Assembly: GCF_000374065.1 (NCBI RefSeq)
Contig: NZ_KB893254.1
Span: 63,256 to 127,255, forward strand
Length of the DNA stretch: 64,000 nucleotides
From: Spirosoma luteum DSM 19990
GTDB lineage: Bacteria; Bacteroidota; Bacteroidia; Cytophagales; Spirosomataceae
Direction: 5' to 3'
Shown: in pieces, positions 43,459-52,082 of the stretch
How positions within the stretch are numbered: the stretch's first letter is position 1
Layout of the letters: the number at the start of each line of letters is the position of its first letter
The notes under the pieces: generated by a model
Database searches by the model: none
Told to the model about the DNA's origin: nothing
What the model saw: the letters and a program-made list of their open reading frames with translations, nothing else
Translations under genes and position numbers: made by a program

Positions 43459-44562
43459 ATGGTACGAATCGCCTTAGCTGTAGCCTTCATTCTGTTAACT
43501 CAGCTAACCAATGCCCAAACAGTTAAAAAGCCGCTTCGCGTGGGGGTGGTGGGGCTAGTGCATTCGCACGTGGGCGGCATTTTGAATAAAGCCTTTAAAC
43601 AACCTAACCAGACGGATATTGAAATTGTGGGTATTGCCGAACCCAACCGTGAACTGGCCGAACGGTTCGCCAAGCGGTACGGCTTTCCCATGAGCATCGT
43701 GTATCCCACCATTGCCGAAATGCTCGACAAGACCAAACCCGAAGCAGCCACGGACTTTGGGCAGATTATCGATCATAAGAAAACGGTAGAACTCTGCGCT
43801 CCCCGACACATTCATGTGATGGTAGAGAAGCCGCTGGCTACGAGTTATGCCGATGCCAAACAGATGGCCGCTCTGGCGCGAAAGAATAACATCCAGCTCC
43901 TGACCAATTACGAAACCACCTGGTACGGCAGTAATCATAAAGCGTATGAGCTTGTCAAACAGGACAAGGCCGTGGGCGATATCCGGAAGATTGTGGTACA
44001 CGACGGGCATCAGGGTCCGAAGGAAATTGGCGTGCAAAAAGAGTTTCTGGACTGGCTCACCGACCCCGTTCAGAATGGAGCGGGGGCCTTGTTCGACTTT
44101 GGCTGCTACGGTGCGAACCTTTCCACCTGGCTCATGGACAACCAGCGTCCAACGTCGGTGATGGCCGTAACGCAGCAGATAAAACCGGACATTTACCCTA
44201 AAGTAGATGACGAAGCCACCATCATCGTGACCTATCCAAAGGCTCAGGCTATCATTCAGGGCTCCTGGAACTGGCCTTTTGCCCGGAAAGACATGGAAGT
44301 ATATGGCCAGCACGGCTACGTCTTCACGGTCGATGGATCGAAAATGAAGGTTCGTTATAAAGACGAAAAAAGTGAGCACGCTATGGAGGCTCCACAAAGT
44401 GAAGCCCCCGCTCCAGATCCCTTTGCCTACCTGGCCCGGCTCATTCGGGGTGAAACCAAACCCGATGCCCTGACTTCGCTGGAGAACAACCTTGTCACCA
44501 TGGAAATCCTGGATGCTGCCCGCCAGTCGGCCAAAACGGGGAAAGTAGTTAAATTGAACTAA
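43459..44562 (+). CDS. Gfo/Idh/MocA family oxidoreductase, exported
   Basis: Gfo/Idh/MocA oxidoreductase with an N-terminal signal peptide (IALAVAFILLTQLTNAQ), so it is likely periplasmic. Rossmann motif VGVVGLVHSHVGGILNKAF is slightly unusual (GLVHSHVGG where GxGxxG is common). The catalytic EKPLATSYADAKQM is present and GAGALFDFGCYGANLS is typical of the second domain. Only two bases separate its stop from the cysH start, so it is cotranscribed with cysH and cysDN. Its role there is unknown; it is not a known step of sulfate assimilation. Confidence 0.9.
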   Translation: MVRIALAVAFILLTQLTNAQTVKKPLRVGVVGLVHSHVGGILNKAFKQPNQTDIEIVGIAEPNRELAERFAKRYGFPMSIVYPTIAEMLDKTKPEAATDFGQIIDHKKTVELCAPRHIHVMVEKPLATSYADAKQMAALARKNNIQLLTNYETTWYGSNHKAYELVKQDKAVGDIRKIVVHDGHQGPKEIGVQKEFLDWLTDPVQNGAGALFDFGCYGANLSTWLMDNQRPTSVMAVTQQIKPDIYPKVDDEATIIVTYPKAQAIIQGSWNWPFARKDMEVYGQHGYVFTVDGSKMKVRYKDEKSEHAMEAPQSEAPAPDPFAYLARLIRGETKPDALTSLENNLVTMEILDAARQSAKTGKVVKLN

Positions 44563-44564
44563 TT

Positions 44565-45299
44565 ATGATAGCAGAACCAATCGCACACACGCTCGAAAGC
44601 CTGACCGAAAAACTGACTGGTCTGAGCAATATCGAAGCCCTGCGGACACTTGCCGACCTATTCCCCGGCGAGGTCGTTTTTTCGACCAGTCTAGGTTACG
44701 AAGATCAGGTGATTACTGATCTGATTCGGGCCAATGATATTCCCATCCGCATCTTCACCCTGGACACGGGACGAATGTTTGCGGAGACGTACTCGGTCTG
44801 GAAAAAAACCAATGATCGGTACGCCACCAAAATTGAGGCTTTCTTTCCGGACCGCACGGCTGAAGAAGCATTGATGAGCACCAAAGGACCATACAGCTTT
44901 TACGATTCGGTCGAAAACCGAAAAGAGTGCTGCGGCATCCGAAAAGTAGAACCATTAAACCGGGCATTAAAAGGACAGAAAATCTGGGTTACGGGCATCC
45001 GCGCCGAGCAATCGGCTAATCGCCAGTCGATGCCTCAACTGGAATGGGATGAAGCGCATTCGCTCTACAAATTTCATCCGTTGATGGACTGGACCTTTGA
45101 CGAAGTAAAGCAGTACGTGAAAGACAACAATGTGCCGTATAACCCACTCCACGACAAAGGGTTTGTCAGCATCGGTTGCCAGCCATGCACCCGTGCCATT
45201 CAGCCGGGCGAAGACTTCCGCGCGGGGCGGTGGTGGTGGGAAGACAACTCCAAGAAGGAATGTGGCTTGCACACCCACGAAGAAGCGTTTAAACCATAA
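44565..45299 (+). CDS. cysH: Assimilatory adenylylsulfate reductase
   Basis: APS/PAPS reductase family protein, making sulfite. The PP-loop-like start is FSTSLGYEDQVITDL. The four cysteines that bind a 4Fe-4S cluster in APS-type reductases are present: Cys122-Cys123 (ECCGIRKVEP) and Cys205/Cys208 (IGCQPCTR). The catalytic cysteine is in KKECGLH (Cys233). This pattern, and the absence of a cysC gene in the cluster, favour APS rather than PAPS as substrate. The gene follows the Gfo/Idh gene after two bases. Confidence 0.95.
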   Translation: MIAEPIAHTLESLTEKLTGLSNIEALRTLADLFPGEVVFSTSLGYEDQVITDLIRANDIPIRIFTLDTGRMFAETYSVWKKTNDRYATKIEAFFPDRTAEEALMSTKGPYSFYDSVENRKECCGIRKVEPLNRALKGQKIWVTGIRAEQSANRQSMPQLEWDEAHSLYKFHPLMDWTFDEVKQYVKDNNVPYNPLHDKGFVSIGCQPCTRAIQPGEDFRAGRWWWEDNSKKECGLHTHEEAFKP

Positions 45300-45366
45300 A
45301 GAGTGGCAGAATGAAAGAGTGACCATACAACGCTACTGCTCTTTCATTCTGCCGCTCATTCACTCG
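45299..45366. repeat. Palindromic element, family C
   Basis: Arms GCAGAATGAAAGAG (45306-45319) and CTCTTTCATTCTGC (45339-45352) are perfect over 14 bases, and outer bases (GAGTG/CACTC) continue the symmetry imperfectly. The element fills nearly all of the gap between cysH and cysD and carries no gene. Confidence 0.75.
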
Positions 45367-45372
45367 TTAATC

Positions 45373-46269
45373 ATGGATTATTTAGACCAACTCGAATCCG
45401 AATCCATCCACATTATGCGGGAGGTAGCCGGGCAATTTGAGCGACCTGCGCTGCTGTTTTCGGGTGGCAAGGACTCCATCACGCTGGTGCATCTGGCCCT
45501 GAAAGCGTTCAGACCCGGTAAGCTTCCCTTTCCACTCGTTCATATCGACACGGGGCATAATTTCCAGGAAGTACTTGATTTTAGGGATAAACTGGCGGCC
45601 CAGATCGGTGAAAAACTAATCGTTCGCCACGTGGAAGATACCATCCGGGAAAAGAACCTGAAGGAGCCAACGGGGCGTAATGCGACCCGAAATGGTCTTC
45701 AGACGTTTACTCTCCTGGATGCCATAGAAGAATGGGAATTCGATGCCTGCATTGGCGGAGCACGCCGGGATGAAGAAAAGGCCCGCGCCAAAGAGCGTGT
45801 ATTTTCCGTGCGCAACGAATTTGGCTCATGGGACCCCAAACGCCAACGCCCCGAACTCTGGAACCTCTACAACGGCCGGATTCATAAGGGTGAAAACGTC
45901 CGGGTTTTCCCTATCTCGAACTGGACCGAACTGGATGTCTGGAATTACATCCGGCGGGAAAAAATCGACCTGCCCAGCATCTATTTCGCCCACGAACGGG
46001 AGTTATTAATCCGTGATGGCAAGTTGATGGCTACGGCCGGGGGCGTTATTAAACAGGAGTCCGACGATCAGGTAGTACGTCGTCATGTACGGTTCCGCAC
46101 CGTAGGCGACATCTCATGCACAGCTGCCTCCGAATCGCAGGCAGCTACGCTGGACAGTGTCATTGCCGAAATTCAGGCGACGCGCATCTCCGAACGGGGC
46201 GAAACCCGCATGGACGATCAACTCAGTGAAGCCGCCATGGAAGACCGCAAAAAAGGCGGGTATTTTTAA
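45373..46269 (+). CDS. cysD: Sulfate adenylyltransferase subunit 2
   Basis: Catalytic small subunit of ATP sulfurylase, forming adenylylsulfate from sulfate and ATP. The PP-loop SGGKDS is at residues about 30-35. Family parts are LVHIDTGHNFQEVLDFRD, CIGGARRDEEKARAKER, RVFPISNWTELDVWNYI and the C-terminal RHVRFRTVGDISCTAA. I start at the ATG at 45373 (MDYLDQLESES); the open frame upstream to 45130 overlaps cysH and has no family match. The product is 298 residues. It is followed by cysN after a palindrome. Confidence 0.96.
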   Translation: MDYLDQLESESIHIMREVAGQFERPALLFSGGKDSITLVHLALKAFRPGKLPFPLVHIDTGHNFQEVLDFRDKLAAQIGEKLIVRHVEDTIREKNLKEPTGRNATRNGLQTFTLLDAIEEWEFDACIGGARRDEEKARAKERVFSVRNEFGSWDPKRQRPELWNLYNGRIHKGENVRVFPISNWTELDVWNYIRREKIDLPSIYFAHERELLIRDGKLMATAGGVIKQESDDQVVRRHVRFRTVGDISCTAASESQAATLDSVIAEIQATRISERGETRMDDQLSEAAMEDRKKGGYF

Positions 46270-46341
46270 TTGTGAATGATAAATGATGAACTTATATAAT
46301 GGCTCATCATTCACCACTCATAATTCATCATTCATAATTGA
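46268..46341. repeat. Palindromic element, family B, copy 2
   Basis: AATTGTGAATGATAAATGAT at the left and ATTCATCATTCATAATTG at the right form imperfect inverted arms, made of the same words as the elements at 8581-8672 and 58244-58297. It fills the gap between cysD and cysN and ends 4 bases before the cysN ATG. Confidence 0.75.
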
Positions 46342-46344
46342 CCA

Positions 46345-47610
46345 ATGGACCTTCTTAGATTTATAACCGCCGGGTCGGTTGACGACGGCAAAAGCACGCT
46401 CATCGGGCGGCTCCTTTACGATTCCAAATCCATCCTGACCGATCAGCTTGAAGCGATTGAGCGCGCCAGCAAAAGCCGGAATGATGGTAGCATCGATCTG
46501 GCACTTCTCACCGATGGGCTGCGCTCCGAACGGGAACAGGGTATTACGATTGACGTAGCCTACCGCTATTTTCAGACCCCGAAGCGTAAGTTTATCATTG
46601 TGGATGCGCCGGGGCACATTCAATACACCCGGAATATGGTGACGGGTGCCAGCAACTGTCAACTGGCCATTGTGCTGGTCGATGCGCGGCTTGGCGTGGT
46701 GGAGCAAACCCGCCGGCACTCGCTCATTGCCTCGTTGCTGGGCATCCCCCACCTGGTGGTAGCCATCAACAAAATGGATTTAGTCGGGTATTCGCAGGAT
46801 GTGTACTCCGACATCTGCATTCACTATGCCGACTTGGCCAAAAAGCTGAATGCGCATCAGGTCACCTACATTCCCATGAGTGCGCTCAATGGGGACAACG
46901 TAGTGGATCGGTCAACGTCAATGCCCTGGTACGAAGGGCCAACGCTGCTCGATCATCTGGAAACGGTAGCCATTGACGATGAAGCGGACGGCGAACCTCG
47001 TGACCATCACCCTGCCCGCTTTCCGGTTCAATACGTTATTCGTCCGCAGACGGCTGAACTGCACGACTACCGGGGCTACGCGGGTAAAATCACCAGCGGA
47101 ATTTTCCGTAAGGGGGATGCGATAACCGTTCTTCCTTCCGGTGCCACCTCCACCATCGATGCGATTGAAGTAGCGGAGAAGCACCTGGACGAAGCCGTAA
47201 CGCCCCAGTCTGTTGTGCTACACTTAGCTACCGACATCGACATCAGCCGGGGTGACCTCATTGTCCGCTCTGAACGGTTACCGGTAACCAGCCAAACCGT
47301 AGAAGCCATGCTATGCTGGATGGACACGAAAGAACTGAAAGCCGGGAGCAAGTATATGTTGCAGGTTGGCACCTTCCGAACGCGCTGTTCGGTGCGGGAG
47401 ATTGCGTATCAGCTCAACATCGAAACCTACGAACAGATAGAAGGCGTTGACAACCTGAAACTGAACGACATGGCCAAAGTAGTCCTGCGGACGGCCCAGC
47501 CCATTAGTTTTGACCCCTATCCTAAGAATCGCACAACGGGTGGTGCTATCCTGATCGACGAAACATCGAACGTAACGGTGGGTGCCCTGATGCTGATGGG
47601 TGAGGTGTAG
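46345..47610 (+). CDS. cysN: Sulfate adenylyltransferase subunit 1 (GTPase)
   Basis: GTPase subunit of ATP sulfurylase, whose GTP hydrolysis drives adenylylsulfate synthesis. G-domain motifs are GSVDDGKST (G1), DAPGHIQYTRNM (G3) and NKMDLVGYS (G4), with the switch-I threonine region REQGITIDVAYRYF. Translation-factor-like domains II and III follow. At 421 residues it is the CysN-only form, without a fused CysC APS kinase, in line with the APS-type CysH. Start at 46345; the RBS region overlaps the right arm of the palindrome. Confidence 0.96.
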   Translation: MDLLRFITAGSVDDGKSTLIGRLLYDSKSILTDQLEAIERASKSRNDGSIDLALLTDGLRSEREQGITIDVAYRYFQTPKRKFIIVDAPGHIQYTRNMVTGASNCQLAIVLVDARLGVVEQTRRHSLIASLLGIPHLVVAINKMDLVGYSQDVYSDICIHYADLAKKLNAHQVTYIPMSALNGDNVVDRSTSMPWYEGPTLLDHLETVAIDDEADGEPRDHHPARFPVQYVIRPQTAELHDYRGYAGKITSGIFRKGDAITVLPSGATSTIDAIEVAEKHLDEAVTPQSVVLHLATDIDISRGDLIVRSERLPVTSQTVEAMLCWMDTKELKAGSKYMLQVGTFRTRCSVREIAYQLNIETYEQIEGVDNLKLNDMAKVVLRTAQPISFDPYPKNRTTGGAILIDETSNVTVGALMLMGEV

Positions 47611-47654
47611 TTACCCTTGCTTTTTCGTATATTTGATACATACCATCTGCGAAC

Positions 47655-48402
47655 ATGACCGAATTAGCTGCCCAATTGCTCGAATCACCGAAGGCCCCGC
47701 AGATCATTCAGCAGGTGCGGGCTATTCTGAACGACGAACAAAAACGTCGGCGTGCCTTTTACGAATGGATGGACGACGATATGAAATCGGTCCGCCGAAG
47801 CGGCTGAATTCATCAACGGCGAAATCGTTGTTCGTTCACCTGCCCTGGAAAAACATAATGCGGCTGTTTTACGGCTTGGCATGTTGCTGAGCGCCTTTGT
47901 TGATGCACGGGAGTTAGGCATAGTTACTGTCGAAAAAGCCCTTGTCGAGCTTACCCGCAATAGCTACGAACCCGACATCTGCTATTTTGGTCCCGATAAA
48001 GCCTCGACCATCAAACCTGATTTACTTTACTACCCAGCCCCTGATTTAGTCGTTGAAGTATTATCAAAGAGCACGCAGAAAAACGACCGGGAAATTAAGT
48101 TTGAGGATTACGCAGCCCATGGCGTAGGCGAATACTGGCTCATTGACCCTACCCGCCAAACGGTAGAACTGTTTTCCCTTGATGCCGATACGGAAGCCTA
48201 CGCGCTGGTTGGTCTCTATCGAATGGGCGACTCGGTTAGTAGTCAAACGCTGGCTGGGTTTTCGATTCCCGTAAAGGCTATTTTTGATGCGCAGGCGAAT
48301 ATGGCCGCCCTTCGAACGTACTGTCAAAGAATTCATAATAACGGATTGCAACACGCAAAAGCCCCGGAAGGAAGCTTCCGGGGCTTTTGCGTATGCGGAT
48401 GA
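47655..48402 (+). pseudogene. Uma2-family (DUF820) nuclease-like gene with a frameshift
   Basis: Uma2/DUF820 restriction-endonuclease-fold protein. From the ATG at 47655 the frame reads MTELAAQLLESPKAP to EWMDDDMKS, then runs to a TGA at 47805-47807. In the +1 frame the sequence continues SAEAAEFINGEIVVRSP, then YEPDICYFGPDKA and PDLVVEVLSKSTQ with the catalytic acid/Glu/Lys region. A single extra base near 47790 (a G after TCG) explains the break. A TATATTTG box is at 47628-47635. The frame also runs through the terminator hairpin to 48402, so its true C-terminus is doubtful. Confidence 0.8.
48355..48390. terminator. Bidirectional terminator between the Uma2 gene and glyS
   Basis: Perfect 16-base arms (48355-48370 and 48375-48390) with a 4-base loop and A4/T4 runs at the stem base. 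It lies between the convergent Uma2-like and glyS genes and can end both transcripts. Confidence 0.85.
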
Positions 48403-48411
48403 ATCGATCGT

Positions 48412-49938
48412 TTACATTTTCTCCAGTAATCGCTCCATCGAAACCTCCTGCCCGATATAGCTCTTTAATTCACTAATGGGAATGCGAACCTGCTCCGTGG
48501 TATCCCGGTGACGAACGGTAACGGTGTTATCGTCCAGCGTCTGGTAATCAACGGCGATGCAAAACGGCGTACCAATCAAATCCTGGCGGGTGTACCGCTT
48601 CCCAATGGCATCGCGCTCTTCCATAATCACCCGAAAGTCAAACCGGAGACTCTTCATAATCTCCTCCGCTTTTTCGGGCAGGCCATCCTTGCGAACAAGG
48701 GGAAATATAGCCGCTTTGATGGGAGCCAGTGCCGGATGTAATTTCAGATACGTGCGTTCTTTTTGCTGATCGCCCTCCCCTATCGTTTCTTTGGTAAAAG
48801 CATTACAAAACACGGCCAGAAACAATCGGTCGGCCCCAACGGAGGTTTCCACTACGTACGGAATATAGTTACCGAAGGGTTTTCCGGTCGATTCGTCGAT
48901 GTCGTTATCAAAATACTGTTGCTTTTTGCGGCTTAGCTCCTGGTGGGCTTTCAGGTCAAAATCCGTGCGGGAGTGAATACCCTCCATTTCGCGGAAACCG
49001 AACGGGAATTTATATTCGATATCCACAGCGGCATTAGCATAGTGCGCCAGTTTTTCGTGAATATGAAACTTTAGTTTTTCGGCGGGGAGCCCCACTGCCT
49101 GGTGGAACTTCATGCGGGTGTCACGCCATTTTTCATACCATGCCATTTCAGTGCCGGGTCGTACAAAAAACTGCATTTCCATCTGTTCGAACTCACGCAT
49201 CCGGAACGTAAACTGCCGGGCCACGATCTCATTCCGGAAGGCTTTCCCAATCTGGGCAATCCCAAACGGAATTTTCATTCGACCCGTTTTCTGCACGTTC
49301 AGGAAATTCACGAAAATACCCTGTGCGGTTTCGGGGCGGAGGTAAATCAAACTGGCATCTTCGGCCAGTGACCCTACCTGCGTGGAAAACATCAGGTTAA
49401 ACTGCCGCACTTCCGTCCAGTTGTCCGTACCCGACACGGGGTCTTTGATGCCTTCGGCTATAATCAGGTTACGAACGCCTTCCAGGTCATTATCACCCAG
49501 CAAACGACCCATTTCCTGTAATAGCGCTGTGCTTTTCGCTTCGTCGCCCGCATTGGCGTACGCTTCGGCTTTTAGTTCGAGGAGTTGATCTGCCCGGTAC
49601 CGTTTTTTGGAATCCCGGTTGTCAATCATGGGGTCGTTGAAGGAATCAACGTGCCCCGACGCTTTCCAGGTGAGCGGGTGCATGAAGATAGAGGCATCAA
49701 TCCCAACCACCGAATCATGGAGTTGGGTCATGGCCTTCCACCACAGTGTTTTTAGGTTATTCTTGAGTTCAACGCCATTCTGACCGTAGTCGTACACGGC
49801 CTGCAACCCATCATAGATTTCAGAGGATGGAAATACAAAGCCATATTCCTTGGCGTGAGCGATAATATCCTGCAGCGTTGTCGCCGGGAAGCCGGCGGCT
49901 GGCGGTCCGTCATTACGGGGTACTTGTGTAGTATTCAT
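48412..49938 (-). CDS. glyS: Glycyl-tRNA synthetase, dimeric type
   Basis: Class II glycyl-tRNA synthetase of the alpha2 (eukaryal/archaeal-like) type. Motif 2 region FRNEIVARQFTFRMREFEQME, the preceding RPETAQGIFVNF, and the later FREMEGIHSRTDFDLK and VVETSVGADRLFLAVF (motif 3) are present. The C-terminal anticodon-binding domain is complete and begins near LAPIKAAIFPLV. I start at the ATG at 49938 (MNTTQVPRNDG). The product, about 508 residues, fits the family. Confidence 0.96.
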   Translation of the reverse strand: MNTTQVPRNDGPPAAGFPATTLQDIIAHAKEYGFVFPSSEIYDGLQAVYDYGQNGVELKNNLKTLWWKAMTQLHDSVVGIDASIFMHPLTWKASGHVDSFNDPMIDNRDSKKRYRADQLLELKAEAYANAGDEAKSTALLQEMGRLLGDNDLEGVRNLIIAEGIKDPVSGTDNWTEVRQFNLMFSTQVGSLAEDASLIYLRPETAQGIFVNFLNVQKTGRMKIPFGIAQIGKAFRNEIVARQFTFRMREFEQMEMQFFVRPGTEMAWYEKWRDTRMKFHQAVGLPAEKLKFHIHEKLAHYANAAVDIEYKFPFGFREMEGIHSRTDFDLKAHQELSRKKQQYFDNDIDESTGKPFGNYIPYVVETSVGADRLFLAVFCNAFTKETIGEGDQQKERTYLKLHPALAPIKAAIFPLVRKDGLPEKAEEIMKSLRFDFRVIMEERDAIGKRYTRQDLIGTPFCIAVDYQTLDDNTVTVRHRDTTEQVRIPISELKSYIGQEVSMERLLEKM

Positions 49939-50159
49939 ACGTGGGCGCAAAAATACGGTTTTCTGCCCAAGTGCTGCTTCTGGACTCGCTATAATTTAAA
50001 ACCCAGTCAGGCTACGAGTTACGAACGCTCATGGTTGCACCTCCCAGCATAATTTACGTCCAAGCGAGTTACTCGCTGTAACGAACAAGCTGATTAACTC
50101 CGCTAACTGGCGGAGTTCATTTAAACCCTGCCTTGCCTCTGTCCCTATTCGTAAAAAAT

Positions 50160-50580
50160 CCCCAACCAGCCCAGACCTATAAGCCGGGTTCTGTCTTCCT
50201 GCCTTTCCGCTTGCGCGTCCCGGCAGAATGGCCTATCATTTATCTGGGATGCCGGTCACCCGACACCTCGTTCGACCTACCCGCGTCGGCATCCGGTTGC
50301 CCGGAACGGAAACGAGCCGCCCCACGTCCGACGCTTATTTGGTCTTTCAGCCCCTAAGGGTTGCCGTGCCCCACTGGTCACCCACTGGGCGGTAGGCTCT
50401 TACCCCACCGGTTCGCCCTTATCCCGCTTGCAGCGGGACGGTATATTTTCTGTTGCCCTGTCTGTCGAATGGCCGTTCCCAGCCATCCGCCTTCCCGTTA
50501 GGAAGTAGGGTGCTCTGCGCTGCCCGGACTTTCCTCATCCCGCCAAGGCGGAACGCGATAAGCCAGCCTGAGTTGGTTGG
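50160..50580 (-). ncRNA. rnpB: RNase P RNA
   Basis: Bacterial type A RNase P RNA on the minus strand. Conserved 5' part GAGGAAAGTCCGGGC and the 3' part ACAGAACCCGGCTTATAGG are both clear. The ends can pair through CCAACCA (from 50580) and TGGTTGG (near 50163), as the P1 helix, and a T-run follows the 3' end. The ends are estimates to within about 10 bases. It processes the 5' ends of tRNAs. Confidence 0.95.
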
Positions 50581-50653
50581 AGATGACAAAGGTACTACTG
50601 AATGACTACCAACGGGCTATGCATATTCATAAAATGACTACGCGCAGCAGCCT

Positions 50654-52051
50654 TCAAAGACCCTGCACTTTTACGTTGATGCGTCCCCGGGCGTTCACAA
50701 CGGCCAGTAGGGAAGTTGGGGTCAGGTACACCTGGTCGGGCCGTATTTCGTCAATGCGTCCGTTTATGGTTATCCCTTTGGCAATCTGATTGTTCCTGAG
50801 CTGCTCCTGCAATAACTTTTGCATGTCGGCAATCTGGGAGCCAACCGGAATGGTCAGTTCTTTCTGCAGGGTTCGGGCAAAGGTGCCTTTCAACAGCCAG
50901 CTGGCCGACCGTTGCAGCACGCTTTTGGTATCCAGATCATATTCCAGGTCTTTCAGGGAAATAGTCTGATTCGTTGGATCATAATACGGTCGGCCGCGGA
51001 GGTAGATGTCACCCTTGACCGTACCTTTTAGGCCGGCCTTTATAATCAGATTATCGTTCTGACCGTACATATCCATGCTGGTGATCGTTATCGAATAGCG
51101 GTTATCACTGAATGAAAACGACTTTCCAACAAATTCATCGGCTACGAGTTTGGCTGCTTCAGGATAACTGGCTTCACTGAGCAGGCCAATCTGAAAATCA
51201 TCTTTCACCCGCGGCACCATCGTCAGGTCGGGCAGGGATACGGCGGATGGCACAACCGGTTTAGGGCCTGTAGTAGTCAACATGTGCCCTTCAATACCGA
51301 TAGTGGCCTGAATTACGCGCCCCTCAAACCGTAAGGGAGTAATAAGTATCCGCTTTGGAACAACCTGGAGATACGTACGGTACTGTTCCGAAATCAGCCG
51401 TGGCTCGCGCAGCGTATTCCAGGCCTTCAGGACGGGAGTACGTAGGTCGACGTTCCGGCGAACCTGCTGGTCGATGGTTTTGGTAATACTCCCCAGATTC
51501 TTATCAATCAACCCACTCACAATATTTGTAATTGGGATGGCAAATCCGACAAAATTCACCGTGGGTCGACGCACCCAACTGTAGCCATCGGCCTGAGTCT
51601 GGGTATTGACAGACCAGTCGTGGTCGAGGGCAAGACTGGTTTTGAACCGCAAATCAATTTCGAACTCCGTTTCTTTATACTGCGTGAATCCCAGCACTGA
51701 TATACCTGCTTTAGCCCATATTTTCAGAGGAACCGTGAAGTGCAGCAAACTGTCGTGGGCCGTAACGAGCAGGTTGCTACGCTTCCAGACTTTAACCATA
51801 AACTGGTCGTTTCCATTATCAGTCAGGCTGTTATCTTCATAAATAAGCCCGTTTACCTGTACGTTGATTTGCCGCTCCACATCATCCATCGCAATGGAAA
51901 CGGGAACATGAACGGTGGACAAAAAGCGTTCGTTACGAACTTCCATTTCGGTCGTGTTATAAGACTCTTTGGGGGCTTTGGTTTCTAAGCGGTCACCTGA
52001 TGGCTGACAGGCAAAGACCAGGAAGTACAGCACGACCGAACACCGGCGCAT
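50654..52051 (-). CDS. DUF4403-family lipoprotein
   Basis: DUF4403 protein, a Bacteroidota and proteobacterial family of unknown function. It begins with a lipoprotein signal (SVVLYFLVFACQPSG, lipobox VFAC) if the ATG at 52051 is used; the frame is open to 52207 without family match. Tandem, TULIP/SMP-like repeated halves are suggested by SIAMDDVERQINVQVNGLIY, VSGLIDKNLGSITKTIDQQV and IPVGSQIADMQKLLQEQL. It follows the DUF2027-Smr gene after about 31 bases. The function is unknown; lipid-transfer folds of this type bind hydrophobic ligands. Confidence 0.85.
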   Translation of the reverse strand: MRRCSVVLYFLVFACQPSGDRLETKAPKESYNTTEMEVRNERFLSTVHVPVSIAMDDVERQINVQVNGLIYEDNSLTDNGNDQFMVKVWKRSNLLVTAHDSLLHFTVPLKIWAKAGISVLGFTQYKETEFEIDLRFKTSLALDHDWSVNTQTQADGYSWVRRPTVNFVGFAIPITNIVSGLIDKNLGSITKTIDQQVRRNVDLRTPVLKAWNTLREPRLISEQYRTYLQVVPKRILITPLRFEGRVIQATIGIEGHMLTTTGPKPVVPSAVSLPDLTMVPRVKDDFQIGLLSEASYPEAAKLVADEFVGKSFSFSDNRYSITITSMDMYGQNDNLIIKAGLKGTVKGDIYLRGRPYYDPTNQTISLKDLEYDLDTKSVLQRSASWLLKGTFARTLQKELTIPVGSQIADMQKLLQEQLRNNQIAKGITINGRIDEIRPDQVYLTPTSLLAVVNARGRINVKVQGL

Positions 52052-52082
52052 CAGGGTGTATCCAGCCGCCAGGCCAGGGCCA

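Noticed and set aside
43555..44397. Minus-strand frame opposite the Gfo/Idh gene of the sulfur cluster
   Set aside because: No recognisable motif and full overlap with a gene that has clear family features.
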